Shown: positions 18,834 through 27,916, counted from the first letter of the stretch. The stretch is 45,893 nucleotides of DNA from Spirochaetaceae bacterium (GCA_007695285.1 REEC01000163.1:1-45893); one strand, 5' to 3'. A program made the numbers and translations. Notes: a model not told the origin generated them from the letters alone.

Positions 18834-18869
18834 AAAAAAAAACGACCGGAGCGGGTACGCCGCCGGTCG
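18834..18869 (-). terminator. intrinsic terminator after rplQ (end of the ribosomal operon)
   Basis: On the minus strand, CGACCGG (complement of 18863-18869) pairs perfectly with CCGGTCG (complement of 18843-18849) across a 13-base GC-rich loop, which can add further pairs. It is followed at once by nine T (18834-18842). This is a convincing Rho-independent terminator 46 bases after the rplQ stop. A second small hairpin (18873-18892) lies between it and the stop. Confidence 0.85.
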
Positions 18870-18915
18870 CTTGCCTCGTCCAACCGCGAGGCCAGGAGCA
18901 GAACCCAAAAGACGC

Positions 18916-19455
18916 TTACTCGCCTTTCGGCTCTGCCTCTACTTCGTCATCAACCGCCGTTTCCACTTCATCGACGCCATCGGCGTCGGCCTCTGCAGCC
19001 GCTTCTTCGGCCGCGGCCGCCTCGCGCTCTCTCTCGCGCTTCTCTTTCCGTTCCTGACGATCGCGTACTTTCTTCTCGGTCTTTTCGATGACCACGGTCG
19101 ACCGCTCGACGAGTTCGAGCACGACCATCTCACTTGCATCGCCCTCTCGTGGACCGATCTTCAACACGCGCGTGTATCCGCCGGGTCGAGCCGAAAAACG
19201 GGGGCCAATCTCGGTGAACAACTTGGCGAGCATTTCTTTATCTTTGATATCACGCCCTACCATCCGGCGGTTATGAACCGAATCAACCTTCGCGCGCGTG
19301 ATCATTTTCTCGACTGTTCTCTTGACCGCCATCGCCTTGGCTTTCGTCGTGATGATGCGTTCGTGTTTTACCAACGACGTAATCATGTTGTTGTGCATAG
19401 CCTTCCGGTGTGACGCCGTCCGCCCCAACGGATTGACCGAAATCTTATGCCTCAT
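18916..19455 (-). CDS. rplQ: 50S ribosomal protein L17 with acidic C-terminal extension
   Basis: A large-subunit protein near the exit tunnel. The first 120 residues are a standard L17 (GRTASHRKAMHNNMITSL; MITRAKVDSVHNRRMV; GGYTRVLKIGPREGDASEM). Residues of about 125-179 form an extra tail, first very charged (RQERKEKREREREAAA) and then acidic (EADADGVDEVET and more), making it 179 residues against about 127 in E. coli. The ATG at 19455 lies inside the end of rpoA (11-base overlap), so translation is coupled. It is the last gene of the cluster. Confidence 0.95.
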   Translation of the reverse strand: MRHKISVNPLGRTASHRKAMHNNMITSLVKHERIITTKAKAMAVKRTVEKMITRAKVDSVHNRRMVGRDIKDKEMLAKLFTEIGPRFSARPGGYTRVLKIGPREGDASEMVVLELVERSTVVIEKTEKKVRDRQERKEKREREREAAAAEEAAAEADADGVDEVETAVDDEVEAEPKGE

Positions 19456-20521
19456 CTTCTTCTTCTTCCTTTACCTTCGCGGTTGCGAGTTTTTTCGACG
19501 ACCGAAGCGCCTGTTTGAGTTGGTTGTAATCGGTCATCCCGAGTCCAAGATTCCATTCTTTGAGTTTCTCTTTGATCTCGAGCAACGACTTCTTGCCGAA
19601 GTTTCGCGTTTTTGCGATATCATCCTCGGTCCGCATCGTCAAGTCCCCGATACTCTTGATGTTCGCGTTTTTCAAGCAGTTACTCGATCGGACCGACAAC
19701 TCCAGTTCCTCAACGGGTGTTTCCAACAGATTGCGAATCCGCTCTTCTTCCTCATCGATATCGTCATCTCCGAATATGTTGTCTTCGTCGAAGTTGATAA
19801 AGATCGTAAAATGGTCCTTTGCAATTTTCGCGGCCTCGGCAACCGCATCTTCGGGCTTGATCGTCCCGTCGGTCCAGACCTCAAAAATAAGCTTGTCGTA
19901 ATCGGTTCTTTGCCCGACACGAGTAGGCTCGATCTCGTACTTGACACGACGAATCGGCGAAAAAACCGAATCGATCGGAATGGTCCCGATCACCTCGATG
20001 TACTTCTCGTTCATCTCCGCGGGAACGTATCCTCGCCCCAAATCGATCTGAATCTCGATCTCGATGCTCGCATCGTCCATGAGCGTCATCAAATGGAGTT
20101 CTTTGTTGCTTACAACGACCGTATCGTCGGTCTCCAACTTTCCGGCCTTGACTTCACCTTTCCCTTTGAGTTCAACCAGAATCGTCTTTTGTTCGACTTC
20201 GTTCGGCAGAGCCACTTGGACCTGTTTCAGGTTGTCGATAACGTCCGGCGTATCTTCTACAACCCCGTCGATCGACTCGTACTCGCTAGAAAGGACGTGC
20301 GCCGTCCCTTCTTTGTCAAAACTCGTGATTCGCACCGCCGTAATCGCGTATCCTTGAATCGACGACGTCAGAACGCGCCGAAGCGTGTTCCCGATCGTCG
20401 TGCCGAAACCTCGCTCAAATGGATATGCGATGAAACGCCCGTACGACGCGGTTACCTCAGTATGCTCAAACGTGATTCCTTTTGGCTTCTTGAAACCTTT
20501 CAGCAAATTTTTTCGCGCCAT
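19445..20521 (-). CDS. rpoA: RNA polymerase alpha subunit
   Basis: Scaffolds core RNA polymerase assembly and contacts upstream promoter DNA. The 358-residue protein has the N-terminal dimerisation domain (GFGTTIGNTLRRVLTSSI; LSSEYESIDGVVEDTPDV) and the C-terminal DNA-binding domain (ELSVRSSNCLKNANIKSIGDL; GKKSLLEIKEKL). The linker between them is strongly acidic (DEDNIFGDDDIDEEEE), and the end carries an extra Lys/Glu-rich tail of about 30 residues. The ATG at 20521 follows AGGAGGAAGGAG; the open frame further upstream is ignored. The 86-base gap to rpsK is where many bacteria carry rpsD, absent here. Confidence 0.97.
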   Translation of the reverse strand: MARKNLLKGFKKPKGITFEHTEVTASYGRFIAYPFERGFGTTIGNTLRRVLTSSIQGYAITAVRITSFDKEGTAHVLSSEYESIDGVVEDTPDVIDNLKQVQVALPNEVEQKTILVELKGKGEVKAGKLETDDTVVVSNKELHLMTLMDDASIEIEIQIDLGRGYVPAEMNEKYIEVIGTIPIDSVFSPIRRVKYEIEPTRVGQRTDYDKLIFEVWTDGTIKPEDAVAEAAKIAKDHFTIFINFDEDNIFGDDDIDEEEERIRNLLETPVEELELSVRSSNCLKNANIKSIGDLTMRTEDDIAKTRNFGKKSLLEIKEKLKEWNLGLGMTDYNQLKQALRSSKKLATAKVKEEEEDEA

Positions 20522-20607
20522 TCGTCTCCTTCCTCCTGTACAGTTGTACCAGGACCCGCATACGACGGCCGAACGTAGCTCGGCCCCATGTCCCACGTCA
20601 AGCGCGG

Positions 20608-20988
20608 CTAATTTCGCCGCACCTTCCGTGGTCGACACCCGTTATGCGGGATCGGAGTCACGTCCTTGATCGTCTTGACTTTGAGCCCGAGACCACCGAG
20701 CGACCTGATCGCCGACTCGCGGCCGACGCCGGGCCCTTTCACGTAGACGTGAACCTCGCGCAGTCCCACGTCCATCGCTTTTTGCGCAGCGGCCTCGGCG
20801 GTCGTCTGCGCAGCGTACGGTGTAGACTTCTTCGCTCCACGGAAACCGAGCGTTCCTGCGCTGGCCCAGGAAATCCCGTTGCCGCCAAGGTCGGTCACCG
20901 TTACGATCGTGTTGTTGAAGGTCGCCTGAATATAGACGTTGCCCTCGTAAACGGATTTCTTTTCTCTCTTCTTCTTCGTCTTTGCCAC
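20608..20988 (-). CDS. rpsK: 30S ribosomal protein S11
   Basis: A platform protein of the small subunit, 126 residues, near the E-site. Signatures are [48 protein letters not shown] and the C-terminal [14 protein letters not shown]. It starts with GTG at 20988 behind GGAGG. It is 60 bases downstream of rpsM and precedes rpoA directly, with no rpsD between. Confidence 0.97.
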   Translation of the reverse strand: MAKTKKKREKKSVYEGNVYIQATFNNTIVTVTDLGGNGISWASAGTLGFRGAKKSTPYAAQTTAEAAAQKAMDVGLREVHVYVKGPGVGRESAIRSLGGLGLKVKTIKDVTPIPHNGCRPRKVRRN

Positions 20989-21048
20989 AATTAGCCTCCG
21001 GGCTCACCGCAAAATCAAAACTTCCGATACCGGAAAACAGACTCGATA

Positions 21049-21420
21049 CTAGACGGCCTTTTTCTTGCCGGCAACCGTCTTCGGTTTACCCTTCCGTGTT
21101 CGTGCGTTCGTCCGTGTCCGCTGCCCTCGAACCGGCAGCCCGCGCCGATGGCGCAGTCCCCGATAACACCCGATGTCCATGAGCCGTTTGATATTCAGCG
21201 AGACTTCCGTCCGCAGGCGCCCCTCGATCGTGTGTTCGTTTTCGATGACAACGCGGAGTTCGTTAACCTCATCCGCGGTCAAATCGTTCATTCGTTTTTC
21301 GGTATCAACACCGGTCTTCTTGCATATCGCCCGTGCCGATGACCGTCCGATACCGAAAATATAAGTTAACGCGATGTCCACGTGTTTATTCGGTAAGTCT
21401 ATACCTGCAATACGCGCCAT
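21049..21420 (-). CDS. rpsM: 30S ribosomal protein S13
   Basis: A head protein contacting P-site tRNA and the inter-subunit bridge, 123 residues. Marks are [31 protein letters not shown], the helix-turn [23 protein letters not shown] (core [18 protein letters not shown]) and a basic tail. The ATG at 21420 follows AGGAGG, 9 bases after rpmJ. It begins the alpha cluster, which here is rpsM, rpsK, rpoA, rplQ. Confidence 0.97.
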   Translation of the reverse strand: MARIAGIDLPNKHVDIALTYIFGIGRSSARAICKKTGVDTEKRMNDLTADEVNELRVVIENEHTIEGRLRTEVSLNIKRLMDIGCYRGLRHRRGLPVRGQRTRTNARTRKGKPKTVAGKKKAV

Positions 21421-21429
21421 ACCGGCCTC

Positions 21430-21543
21430 CTATTTCTGCCTTTGTTTGTGTTTCGGGTTCACACAAATAATCCGGACAACCCCGAACCGCTTGATGACCT
21501 TACACTTGTCACACATCGGTTTTACACTCACACGTACTTTCAT
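21430..21543 (-). CDS. rpmJ: 50S ribosomal protein L36 (zinc-ribbon form)
   Basis: A 37-residue protein read directly from the minus strand: [15 protein letters not shown], then I-C-V-N-P-K-H-K near the end. Cys11, Cys14, Cys27 and the following His form the zinc-binding set of the C+ type. It lies between secY (12 bases) and rpsM (9 bases). infA and map, often found at this point in other bacteria, are absent. Confidence 0.95.
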   Translation of the reverse strand: MKVRVSVKPMCDKCKVIKRFGVVRIICVNPKHKQRQK

Positions 21544-21555
21544 TTCTCGGTCCTT

Positions 21556-22878
21556 TTATAGGTTACGGGAACGTATCCGTCCCTTCTTCGTCAATCCCTC
21601 GTGGTGATGCATCCGAAGATGCCCTTCGATCTGCGACATGAGATCAAGGTCGACGCCGACCATAATCAGAAGCGACGTTCCACCCATCAAGAATGCTACC
21701 TGAATCGGAAACCCGAAAAGCTGCTGCACAATCGTCGGGATAACCGCAATGAACGCAAGGAAAATCGCGCCCGGCAGAATAATTCGGTTCAAGATCCGTG
21801 TGAAGTACTCTTCCATTTTCTCCGATCGGATGCCTGGGATCGAGCCGCCGTTCTCCCGGATATTCTTTGATATCTCGAGCGGATTCAGCGTGACCTGCGT
21901 ATAGAAATACGCAAAGAAGATAATCAGTAACGTGTACACGACGATGTACGTCAACCCATCGGGTCGCAGCCAGTACGCGACCGAGTTCAGCCACCGGACC
22001 CCTGGTCCAAGGCTTTGGGCGATCTGAAGCGGAAAGGTGAGCACCGACGACGCAAAGATGACGGGAATAACGCCCGATGGGTTGATCTTGAACGGTACGT
22101 ACGTGTTTTGAGCGCCGTACATACGCCGACCGACGACCCGCTTCGCGTAATGGACCGGGATTTTTCGTTGACCGCGCTGTTCGTACACGACGAGCGCGAC
22201 AACACCGACGAACATGATCATGACGACGATCACGAACACGGGATTGAGATCCCCGCGCTGAATCTCTTGGATAAGGATCCAAACGCCGTTCGGCAGCCGT
22301 GCTACGATTCCCGCGAAAATCAAGAGCGAGATACCGTTTCCGATCCCTCTCTTGTTTATTTGCTCGCCGATCCACACCAAGAACATCGATCCCGACGTCA
22401 CCGTCAAGATCGAGACGAACGTGTACAGACCCCGCGATATCGTGATCGCGTCCGGGATGCTGTCGGCATAAACGGTCACTGCAAGCGACTGTACGATACA
22501 GATACCGACGGTTCCGTACCGCGTGTACCGTTGAATCTTCTTCCTGCCGCCCTCTTCCTCGGAGATCTTTTTCAGCGCCGGAAAAACAAGCAACAGAAGC
22601 TGCATAATGATCTGCATCGAGATGTACGGCATAATCCCGAGCATGAACACCGAAAAACGCGAAAACGCACCACCCGCAAAGAAATCCAGGAAGTCCGTGA
22701 CCGACAGGGTACCGGCTGCTTCCTGTGCAAGGAAGTAAATTCTCAACGCGTTGACGTTAATACCCGGGATCGGAAGAGTAGTTCCGAGCCGGTAAATCAC
22801 GAGCATCCAGAAAGTGAACAAGACACGCTCGCGTAATTCCTTTACGCGAAAAATGTCTATCAACGCATTAGAGGCCAT
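21556..22878 (-). CDS. secY: protein translocase subunit SecY
   Basis: The channel of the general secretory pathway in the inner membrane, 440 residues with ten transmembrane helices by inspection. Signatures are LGTTLPIPGINV near the start, plug region DFLDFFAGGAFSRFSVFMLGI (core FFAGGAFSRFSVFMLGI), MQIIMQLL, and the cytosolic loop GTSLLIMVGVDLDLMSQIEGHL (core IMVGVDLDLMSQIEGH). It lies 14 bases after rplO. No adk follows, unlike the common spc operon. Its partner SecE is encoded at the right end of the window. Confidence 0.97.
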   Translation of the reverse strand: MASNALIDIFRVKELRERVLFTFWMLVIYRLGTTLPIPGINVNALRIYFLAQEAAGTLSVTDFLDFFAGGAFSRFSVFMLGIMPYISMQIIMQLLLLVFPALKKISEEEGGRKKIQRYTRYGTVGICIVQSLAVTVYADSIPDAITISRGLYTFVSILTVTSGSMFLVWIGEQINKRGIGNGISLLIFAGIVARLPNGVWILIQEIQRGDLNPVFVIVVMIMFVGVVALVVYEQRGQRKIPVHYAKRVVGRRMYGAQNTYVPFKINPSGVIPVIFASSVLTFPLQIAQSLGPGVRWLNSVAYWLRPDGLTYIVVYTLLIIFFAYFYTQVTLNPLEISKNIRENGGSIPGIRSEKMEEYFTRILNRIILPGAIFLAFIAVIPTIVQQLFGFPIQVAFLMGGTSLLIMVGVDLDLMSQIEGHLRMHHHEGLTKKGRIRSRNL

Positions 22879-22892
22879 CGTTCCGTCCTATA

Positions 22893-23363
22893 TTACTCGG
22901 CCGCAACGGTGTTCGCCGAACTATCCGTCTCACGAACTTCACCACCGGCGGCGATGATCTTTTCGGCCGCCGCCTTCGAAACGGCAACACCGTCGACCAC
23001 TACCTTGATCGTGATCTCACCACCACAGAGTATTTTTGCGTAGCCTTCGGTTTTTGCGACAACCCGACGCTCTTTGAGAGCTTCAAGCGTCACGACATCT
23101 CCATCGGCAAACTTCGTAGAGATGTCGCCGAGGCTCACCACGGCAATACTTTTCTTGAACGGGTAGTTCGAGAACCCCCGGCGTGCAATACGCCGGTACA
23201 GCGGCATCTGGCCACCTTCAAACCCGGGCCGCACACCACCGCCCGAACGCGAATTCTGACCTTTGTGCCCTTTCCCCGATGTCTTTCCTCGGCCCGATCC
23301 TGGCCCGCGGCCGCGGAGTTTGCCTTTTCTCGTCGCTCCTTTTGGGAGCTTGATGTTTGCCAT
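22893..23363 (-). CDS. rplO: 50S ribosomal protein L15
   Basis: A 156-residue large-subunit protein. The glycine-rich N-terminal tail, which threads into 23S rRNA, is clear (RGRGPGSGRGKTSGKGHKGQ then SRSGGGVRPGFEGGQMPLYRR). The C-terminal globular part has GGEITIKVVVDGVAVSKAA. A short Thr/Ala/Glu tail closes the protein. It overlaps nothing: 2 bases after rpmD and 14 before secY. Confidence 0.96.
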   Translation of the reverse strand: MANIKLPKGATRKGKLRGRGPGSGRGKTSGKGHKGQNSRSGGGVRPGFEGGQMPLYRRIARRGFSNYPFKKSIAVVSLGDISTKFADGDVVTLEALKERRVVAKTEGYAKILCGGEITIKVVVDGVAVSKAAAEKIIAAGGEVRETDSSANTVAAE

Positions 23364-23365
23364 GT

Positions 23366-23548
23366 CTACACGTCCTCGACTCTTAACAAATACGATACGG
23401 CGTTAATCATCCCGAGCGTACTCGCATCTTTGACTTTCTCGACGGACTGGTTGATTTTTCGCAGCCCGAGCGCAGCAACCGTCCTTCTATGTTTCGGCAA
23501 TCGTCCAATCGGACTCCTGACGAGAGTGATTCGCACCTTGTCCGCCAT
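23366..23548 (-). CDS. rpmD: 50S ribosomal protein L30
   Basis: A 60-residue protein. RITLVRSPIGRLPKHRRTVAALGLRKI with downstream MINAVSYLLRVEDV is the typical short bacterial L30 (diagnostic core SPIGRLPKHRRTVAALGLRK). It sits in the usual rpsE-rpmD-rplO order with gaps of 3 and 2 bases, so it is translationally coupled to its neighbours. Confidence 0.94.
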   Translation of the reverse strand: MADKVRITLVRSPIGRLPKHRRTVAALGLRKINQSVEKVKDASTLGMINAVSYLLRVEDV

Positions 23549-23551
23549 GAC

Positions 23552-24082
23552 TTACCCCCAAAATTCTTTCAGGGATTTTCCCCGGTTCCGAGCAATCTCC
23601 GGCGCGACCATCAAACTGTCAAACCCCTGAAAAACCGCTTTCACGATGTTAACCGCGTTCTGAGACCCGAGTGACTTGCTCAGCACATCGTTGATGCCGC
23701 CTACTTCCATCACCGCACGGACCGGACCACCCGCGATGATTCCCGTCCCGGGAGCCGCCGGTTTGATCAGAACTCGTGCGCTCTTGAAGACGCCCGTCAC
23801 TTCGTGAGGCAAAGTTGTGTTCTTGACGGGAACGGTGATGATCCGGCGTTTCGCCTTTTCCACACCTTTCCGAATTGCCTCGGCGACGTCGTTTGCCTTA
23901 CCGTATCCGTATCCGACGCGACCCTTCTTATCGCCGACAACGACCAACGCCGAAAACGAGAACCTTCGTCCACCTTTAACAACCTTGGCGACGCGATTCA
24001 GTTTGATAAGCTTCTCGGCGAATTCCTTGTCGCGGCCCTGGTCCCTATCTCTATCTCGATTTCTATCTCTGCCTTGATCCAC
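23552..24082 (-). CDS. rpsE: 30S ribosomal protein S5
   Basis: A 176-residue protein important for decoding accuracy and mRNA entry. The N-terminus is a low-complexity run of Arg-Asp pairs (residues 5-19), followed by the standard double-stranded RNA-binding fold ([37 protein letters not shown]). The C-terminal domain has [17 protein letters not shown]. The start is GTG at 24082 after GGGGGCGAG. The Arg-Asp run comes from a short CTATCT-like repeat in the DNA (about 24040-24075) and is unlike E. coli S5. Confidence 0.95.
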   Translation of the reverse strand: MDQGRDRNRDRDRDQGRDKEFAEKLIKLNRVAKVVKGGRRFSFSALVVVGDKKGRVGYGYGKANDVAEAIRKGVEKAKRRIITVPVKNTTLPHEVTGVFKSARVLIKPAAPGTGIIAGGPVRAVMEVGGINDVLSKSLGSQNAVNIVKAVFQGFDSLMVAPEIARNRGKSLKEFWG

Positions 24083-24091
24083 GCTCGCCCC

Positions 24092-24451
24092 CTATAACTG
24101 GATTCCGGCCTTGCGAGTTCCGTCGGCGATGGCCTTGATCACGCCGTGGTACAAATTGCCGTTACGATCGAAAACGACTCGCGTGATGTTGTGCGCTTTG
24201 AGCTTTTCGCCAAGCGCCATCCCTACTTTCTCCGCATCGACAACGGTATTTTTCAAGCCGGCCAGTTCACCGTGAGCCGTCGTTACCGACGCTATGGTAT
24301 TACCTGCCACGTCGTCGATCACTTGCACGTACAGGTAGCGGTTGCTCTTGTAGACGCTCAACCGCGGTCGATCAGCCGTGCCGCTTATCCTGCCTCGTAT
24401 ACGCAATTTGCGCTTCACGCGCCGCTTTTTTTTAAGTTCCAGAGTTCTCAT
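24092..24451 (-). CDS. rplR: 50S ribosomal protein L18
   Basis: Binds 5S rRNA with L5. A 119-residue protein with a basic N-terminal tail (KKKRRVKRKLRIRGRISG), DRPRLSVYKSNRYLYVQVIDD (core RPRLSVYKSNRYLYVQVID), and the C-terminal VVFDRNGNLYHGVIKAIADG. Normal position between rplF (12 bases) and rpsE (9 bases). Confidence 0.96.
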   Translation of the reverse strand: MRTLELKKKRRVKRKLRIRGRISGTADRPRLSVYKSNRYLYVQVIDDVAGNTIASVTTAHGELAGLKNTVVDAEKVGMALGEKLKAHNITRVVFDRNGNLYHGVIKAIADGTRKAGIQL

Positions 24452-24463
24452 CGCAGCATCCTG

Positions 24464-25003
24464 TTACTTCACGCCGGACTTACCGACTTTCCGTCGGACG
24501 TTCTCGTCAGAGTATCGAATCCCCTTACCCTTGTACGGTTCGGGCGGCCGGAGCGAGCGGATCTCGGCGGCAACCTGGCCGACTTTTTCTTTGTCGATTC
24601 CACTCACCGTTACTTTGGCGGGCCCATCGCACTGAACCGTAACCCCCTCCGGGACACGGTACTCGATTTGATTCGAGTAACCGAGGTTCAGAACGATCGC
24701 CTCGTCTCTCGCTTCGGCGCGGTATCCGACACCGTTGATTTGGAGTTCCCGGTTGAAACCCTGCGAAACGCCGATCACCATGTTCGAAACCAGCTTACGG
24801 TAGAGCCCGTGAAGCGACTTGGCCTTCTTCGTCTCGTTCCTCCGCGATACAATGCAGTTCCCATCTTGAACCGTCATCTGAACCTGCGGTTGGAACTTCT
24901 GCGTCAGGAGCCCTTTCGGGCCCTCTACGGTCACCACGTTATCCGCGACCGAAACAGTAACTCCGTCCGGGATCGGCACGGGTAGTCGTCCAATTCGTGA
25001 CAT
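24464..25003 (-). CDS. rplF: 50S ribosomal protein L6
   Basis: A 179-residue protein near the factor-binding site, made of two similar domains. It has SRIGRLPVPIPDGVTV at the start, HGLYRKLVSNMVIGVSQGF in the middle, and the conserved C-terminal segment RSLRPPEPYKGKGIRYSDE. Its length is close to the E. coli protein. 12 bases after rpsH. Confidence 0.97.
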   Translation of the reverse strand: MSRIGRLPVPIPDGVTVSVADNVVTVEGPKGLLTQKFQPQVQMTVQDGNCIVSRRNETKKAKSLHGLYRKLVSNMVIGVSQGFNRELQINGVGYRAEARDEAIVLNLGYSNQIEYRVPEGVTVQCDGPAKVTVSGIDKEKVGQVAAEIRSLRPPEPYKGKGIRYSDENVRRKVGKSGVK

Positions 25004-25015
25004 CTTTCTCCCTCA

Positions 25016-25414
25016 TTACCACACGGAACAGATCAGTTCGCCACCGACTTTCTTCTCGGCCGCTTTGCGACCCGTCGTGACGCCGACCGACGTCGACACA
25101 ATCAATGTTCCGTATCCATTAAAAATACGCGGCATTTTCTTGTATCCAGCGTAGACCCGTCGTCCGGGCGTGGATATTTTCTTGATGCCATGGATAATTG
25201 GGCTCAATTTGTCGTCGTACTTCAAAAAGATCCGGATGAACGTCACGTTCTCGACCGTAACCTTTTTGAAGTTCTTAACAAACCCTTCGTTCTTCAAGAT
25301 CTTGACAATCTCAAGTTTCAATTTGGAAGTCGGAATATCGACTTTCTCGTACCGCGCCATACTCGCGTTACGTATCTTCGCCAGCATATCGGCGACAGGA
25401 TCGGACACGCTCAT
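25016..25414 (-). CDS. rpsH: 30S ribosomal protein S8
   Basis: A 132-residue primary 16S rRNA-binding protein, in E. coli also the translational repressor of the spc operon. Signatures are [35 protein letters not shown] and the C-terminal [20 protein letters not shown] could not identify an S8-binding hairpin around rplE, whose start overlaps rplX, so autoregulation by the E. coli scheme is not supported. Confidence 0.96.
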   Translation of the reverse strand: MSVSDPVADMLAKIRNASMARYEKVDIPTSKLKLEIVKILKNEGFVKNFKKVTVENVTFIRIFLKYDDKLSPIIHGIKKISTPGRRVYAGYKKMPRIFNGYGTLIVSTSVGVTTGRKAAEKKVGGELICSVW

Positions 25415-25423
25415 ATTACTCTC

Positions 25424-25609
25424 CTACCAGCTCGACTTTGTCACACCGGGGATGTAACCTTCACTGGCGAGTTTCCGAAAACAAATACGACACATCTGGA
25501 ATTTCCGCAGATACCCGCGCGGTCGACCGCACACTTTGCATCGGTTCACCCTTCGCGTGCTGTATTTCGGCTTCCGAAGCGCTTTCAAGATCAACGATTT
25601 CTTCGCCAT
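25424..25609 (-). CDS. rpsN: 30S ribosomal protein S14, zinc-binding type (S14Z)
   Basis: A 61-residue short S14. The four-cysteine zinc site C-K-V-C and C-R-I-C is intact ([20 protein letters not shown], then FRKLA). This C+ short form is 40 residues shorter than E. coli S14. Located between rplE (12 bases) and rpsH (9 bases). Confidence 0.96.
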   Translation of the reverse strand: MAKKSLILKALRKPKYSTRRVNRCKVCGRPRGYLRKFQMCRICFRKLASEGYIPGVTKSSW

Positions 25610-25621
25610 TGATACCCCTCT

Positions 25622-26179
25622 TTACTTTCTGAACGGCATGCCCAGCCGCGTCAAGAGGCTGCGCGCCTCATGATCGGTCTTGGCCGTCGTTACTATTACG
25701 ATATTCATCCCGCTGATTTTTTCGATCTTGTCGTAATCGATCTCGGGGAAAATGATCTGCTCGGTGACACCGAGTGAGTAATTCCCGTGACCGTCGAACG
25801 CGTTCGGAGAAACCCCGCGGAAGTCTTTAACCCGAGGAATCGCGACGTCGATCAGCCGCCCGAGAAACTCGAACATTCGAGTACCCCGTAACGTCACCTT
25901 CGCGCCGATTTCCTGACCCTCGCGCAACTTAAAGTTCGATATCGACTTTCGCGCACGCGTTTTTACGGCCTTCTGCCCGGCGATCAGAGTAATTTCGTTA
26001 ACCGCGGCATCTAACAACTTCTTATTGTTGATCGCTTCACCGACACCCATGCTCACGATGACCTTTTCGAGTCGTGGGATTTGCATCGGCGAGCCATAAC
26101 CAAACTCCTCGAGCAACTCACCACGGACTTTCTCGTCGTACAGCGTGCGTAGCGCCGGAACGTATTCTTTCACTGCCAT
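25622..26179 (-). CDS. rplE: 50S ribosomal protein L5
   Basis: Binds 5S rRNA and P-site tRNA; 185 residues. Clear marks are [57 protein letters not shown] and the C-terminal [21 protein letters not shown]. The start overlaps the rplX stop by one base (TAATG), a translational coupling signal. Confidence 0.97.
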   Translation of the reverse strand: MAVKEYVPALRTLYDEKVRGELLEEFGYGSPMQIPRLEKVIVSMGVGEAINNKKLLDAAVNEITLIAGQKAVKTRARKSISNFKLREGQEIGAKVTLRGTRMFEFLGRLIDVAIPRVKDFRGVSPNAFDGHGNYSLGVTEQIIFPEIDYDKIEKISGMNIVIVTTAKTDHEARSLLTRLGMPFRK

Positions 26180-26511
26180 TACAACGCTTCCCCATTCTTC
26201 CGGGCAAATCGGATTTTGCGCCCGTTCTCGATCTTGAATCCGATCCGAGTGTTGTCGCCGTTTTTGGTCATCGCGGTAACGTTCGAGATATCGATCGCAG
26301 CCTCGAGCTCGATGATACCGCCGCGGTCATTCTCGCTCCGCTTTTTCATCGCCTTCTTGACGATGTTAATGCCTTCGACGAGAACTCGACCCTTCTCCCG
26401 GTCGATGCGCAGGATACGCCCGGTCTTGCCTTTGTCTTTCCCGGCGATAACCTTCACCTGGTCGTCTTTTTTCAGTCGCGTTTTTTTCAACGGTTGCCTT
26501 GGTTTTCCCAT
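26179..26511 (-). CDS. rplX: 50S ribosomal protein L24
   Basis: An assembly initiator near the exit tunnel; 110 residues. The KOW motif ([20 protein letters not shown]) is followed by [29 protein letters not shown] (core [13 protein letters not shown]) and [21 protein letters not shown]. 9 bases after rplN; one-base overlap with rplE. Confidence 0.96.
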   Translation of the reverse strand: MGKPRQPLKKTRLKKDDQVKVIAGKDKGKTGRILRIDREKGRVLVEGINIVKKAMKKRSENDRGGIIELEAAIDISNVTAMTKNGDNTRIGFKIENGRKIRFARKNGEAL

Positions 26512-26520
26512 CCCCGTCTC

Positions 26521-26889
26521 CTACAAAACTTCCGGCGCGAGTGAAACGATTTTCATGTAGTCCTCGTCGCGCAACTCACGAGCGACCGGACCGAAAATGC
26601 GCTTCCCCTTCGGGTTGTGCGCCGCGTCGATAATCACACACGCGTTATCATCGAATCGTATGTACGTCCCGTCAACACGGCGAAACTCTTTGCGCGTTCG
26701 AACCACGACGGCACGCTCGACATTCCCCTTCTTGACGGGAGCGTTCGGCAGCGCGTCTTTCACCGCGACGACGATCACGTCCCCGACACCGGCAGTCCGT
26801 CTTTTCGAGCCCCCGAGCACCTTGATGCACTGAACACGCTTTGCGCCACTGTTGTCCGCTACGTTCAGATACGTGTTGTTCTGTATCAT
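26521..26889 (-). CDS. rplN: 50S ribosomal protein L14
   Basis: A 122-residue highly conserved protein at the inter-subunit interface. It begins [20 protein letters not shown] (20 residues quoted) and contains [20 protein letters not shown] and [20 protein letters not shown]. Standard length and position, 22 bases after rpsQ. Confidence 0.97.
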   Translation of the reverse strand: MIQNNTYLNVADNSGAKRVQCIKVLGGSKRRTAGVGDVIVVAVKDALPNAPVKKGNVERAVVVRTRKEFRRVDGTYIRFDDNACVIIDAAHNPKGKRIFGPVARELRDEDYMKIVSLAPEVL

Positions 26890-26911
26890 AATCCACTACC
26901 TCTGAACGAAT

Positions 26912-27274
26912 TTATTTCGCGCGCTCGAGAATCTCGACCAGACGCCACTTCTTTTCTTTGCTCACGGGCCGTGATTCAATCACGCGGACCGTATCGCCTT
27001 CGTGCGCGTCGTTGTTCTCGTCGTGCGCTTTCAATCTTTTCGTTTCGATAACGTATTTCTTGTACAGACGATCCATCCGCCGTTTTGAAATGGCGACGAC
27101 AATGGTTTTATCCATTTTGTCGCTCACGACACGCCCGGTGTACATTTTTTTCTGATGCGAAACTATTGGAGCATCCGCCTTATCCTCGACAGGGCCCTGC
27201 TCACTCACCGCACCAGCTTCAGGCGACTCAATCGGCGCCTGCGCTTCATCTTGAACCGTTTCCGCGTTCTCCAT
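26912..27274 (-). CDS. rpsQ: 30S ribosomal protein S17 with acidic N-terminal extension
   Basis: A 16S rRNA 5'-domain binder. Residues 44-120 are a normal S17 (MYTGRVVSDKMDKTIVVAIS; YKKYVIETKRLKAHDENNDA; GDTVRVIESRPVSKEKKWRL). Residues 1-43 are an unusual acidic, Ala/Pro-rich extension (EAQAPIESPEAGAVSEQGPV and more). The ATG at 27274 is kept as start because the internal Met44 has no ribosome site and the upstream start lies 10 bases after rpmC. The extension would lie at the surface of the 30S body; its role is unknown. Confidence 0.92.
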   Translation of the reverse strand: MENAETVQDEAQAPIESPEAGAVSEQGPVEDKADAPIVSHQKKMYTGRVVSDKMDKTIVVAISKRRMDRLYKKYVIETKRLKAHDENNDAHEGDTVRVIESRPVSKEKKWRLVEILERAK

Positions 27275-27284
27275 TCGAATTCTC

Positions 27285-27485
27285 CTACAGCGCCTTTTCT
27301 ACGTCCGGATGGTTGTAAATCAGCGTGTTCAACCGCGCGATTTGCCGCCTCAAAGTTCTCTTCTCTAACCTGTTCTCGACATGCCCAACGACCATGTCGA
27401 TCCGAAGGTCAAAGTGCTTTTTCCGTAATTCCTCGTGTTTGGTGACAAGCTCATCAAACGTGAGTTCTTTGAAAGAATTTCTCAT
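27285..27485 (-). CDS. rpmC: 50S ribosomal protein L29
   Basis: A 66-residue helical protein by the tunnel exit, docking site region for SRP and trigger factor. Marks are ELTFDELVTKHEELRKKHFD and the terminal RTLRRQIARLNTLIYNH. Position between rplP (9 bases) and rpsQ (10 bases) is canonical. Confidence 0.94.
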   Translation of the reverse strand: MRNSFKELTFDELVTKHEELRKKHFDLRIDMVVGHVENRLEKRTLRRQIARLNTLIYNHPDVEKAL

Positions 27486-27494
27486 GATTCTGTC

Positions 27495-27914
27495 CTAACC
27501 TTGCCGAGTCACGATCTTGGTGCGAACCGGCAGCTTGCTTGCGGCAAGGGTCAACGCCTCTTGCGCGAGTTCAGCGCTCACACCACCCAATTCAAACATC
27601 ACCGTTCCCCGTTTCACCGCAGCAACCCAATACTCGGGGCTGCCTTTCCCTTTTCCCATGCGCGTCTCCGCCGGTTTCTTGGTATACGGCATGTCAGGGA
27701 AAATCCGGATCCACACCTTTCCGCCACGTTTTATGTGTCGCGTCATCGCGATACGCGCGGCCTCGATCTGTCGGTTCGTGATCCACTTACCTTCGAGCGA
27801 GAGCAAGCCAAACTCGCCAAAATCGATCGAAGCGCCGCGATTGGCGCGACCGATCAGCGTCCTCGATACCCGACGCATTCTCTTCCGATATTTTGTTCTC
27901 TTTGGGCTCAGCAT
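27495..27914 (-). CDS. rplP: 50S ribosomal protein L16
   Basis: A 139-residue protein beside the A-site and the 5S rRNA. It begins [15 protein letters not shown] and contains [60 protein letters not shown] and the terminal [11 protein letters not shown]. Two bases separate it from rpsC. Confidence 0.97.
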   Translation of the reverse strand: MLSPKRTKYRKRMRRVSRTLIGRANRGASIDFGEFGLLSLEGKWITNRQIEAARIAMTRHIKRGGKVWIRIFPDMPYTKKPAETRMGKGKGSPEYWVAAVKRGTVMFELGGVSAELAQEALTLAASKLPVRTKIVTRQG

Positions 27915-27916
27915 CG

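Noticed and set aside
18873-18892. GCCTCG/CGAGGC hairpin as a second terminator for rplQ
   Set aside because: It is a 6-bp stem without a T-run; the stronger terminator at 18834-18869 suffices.
24040-24075. CTATCT-like repeat as a separate microsatellite
   Set aside because: It is the coding DNA for the Arg-Asp run at the S5 N-terminus and too irregular to list on its own.
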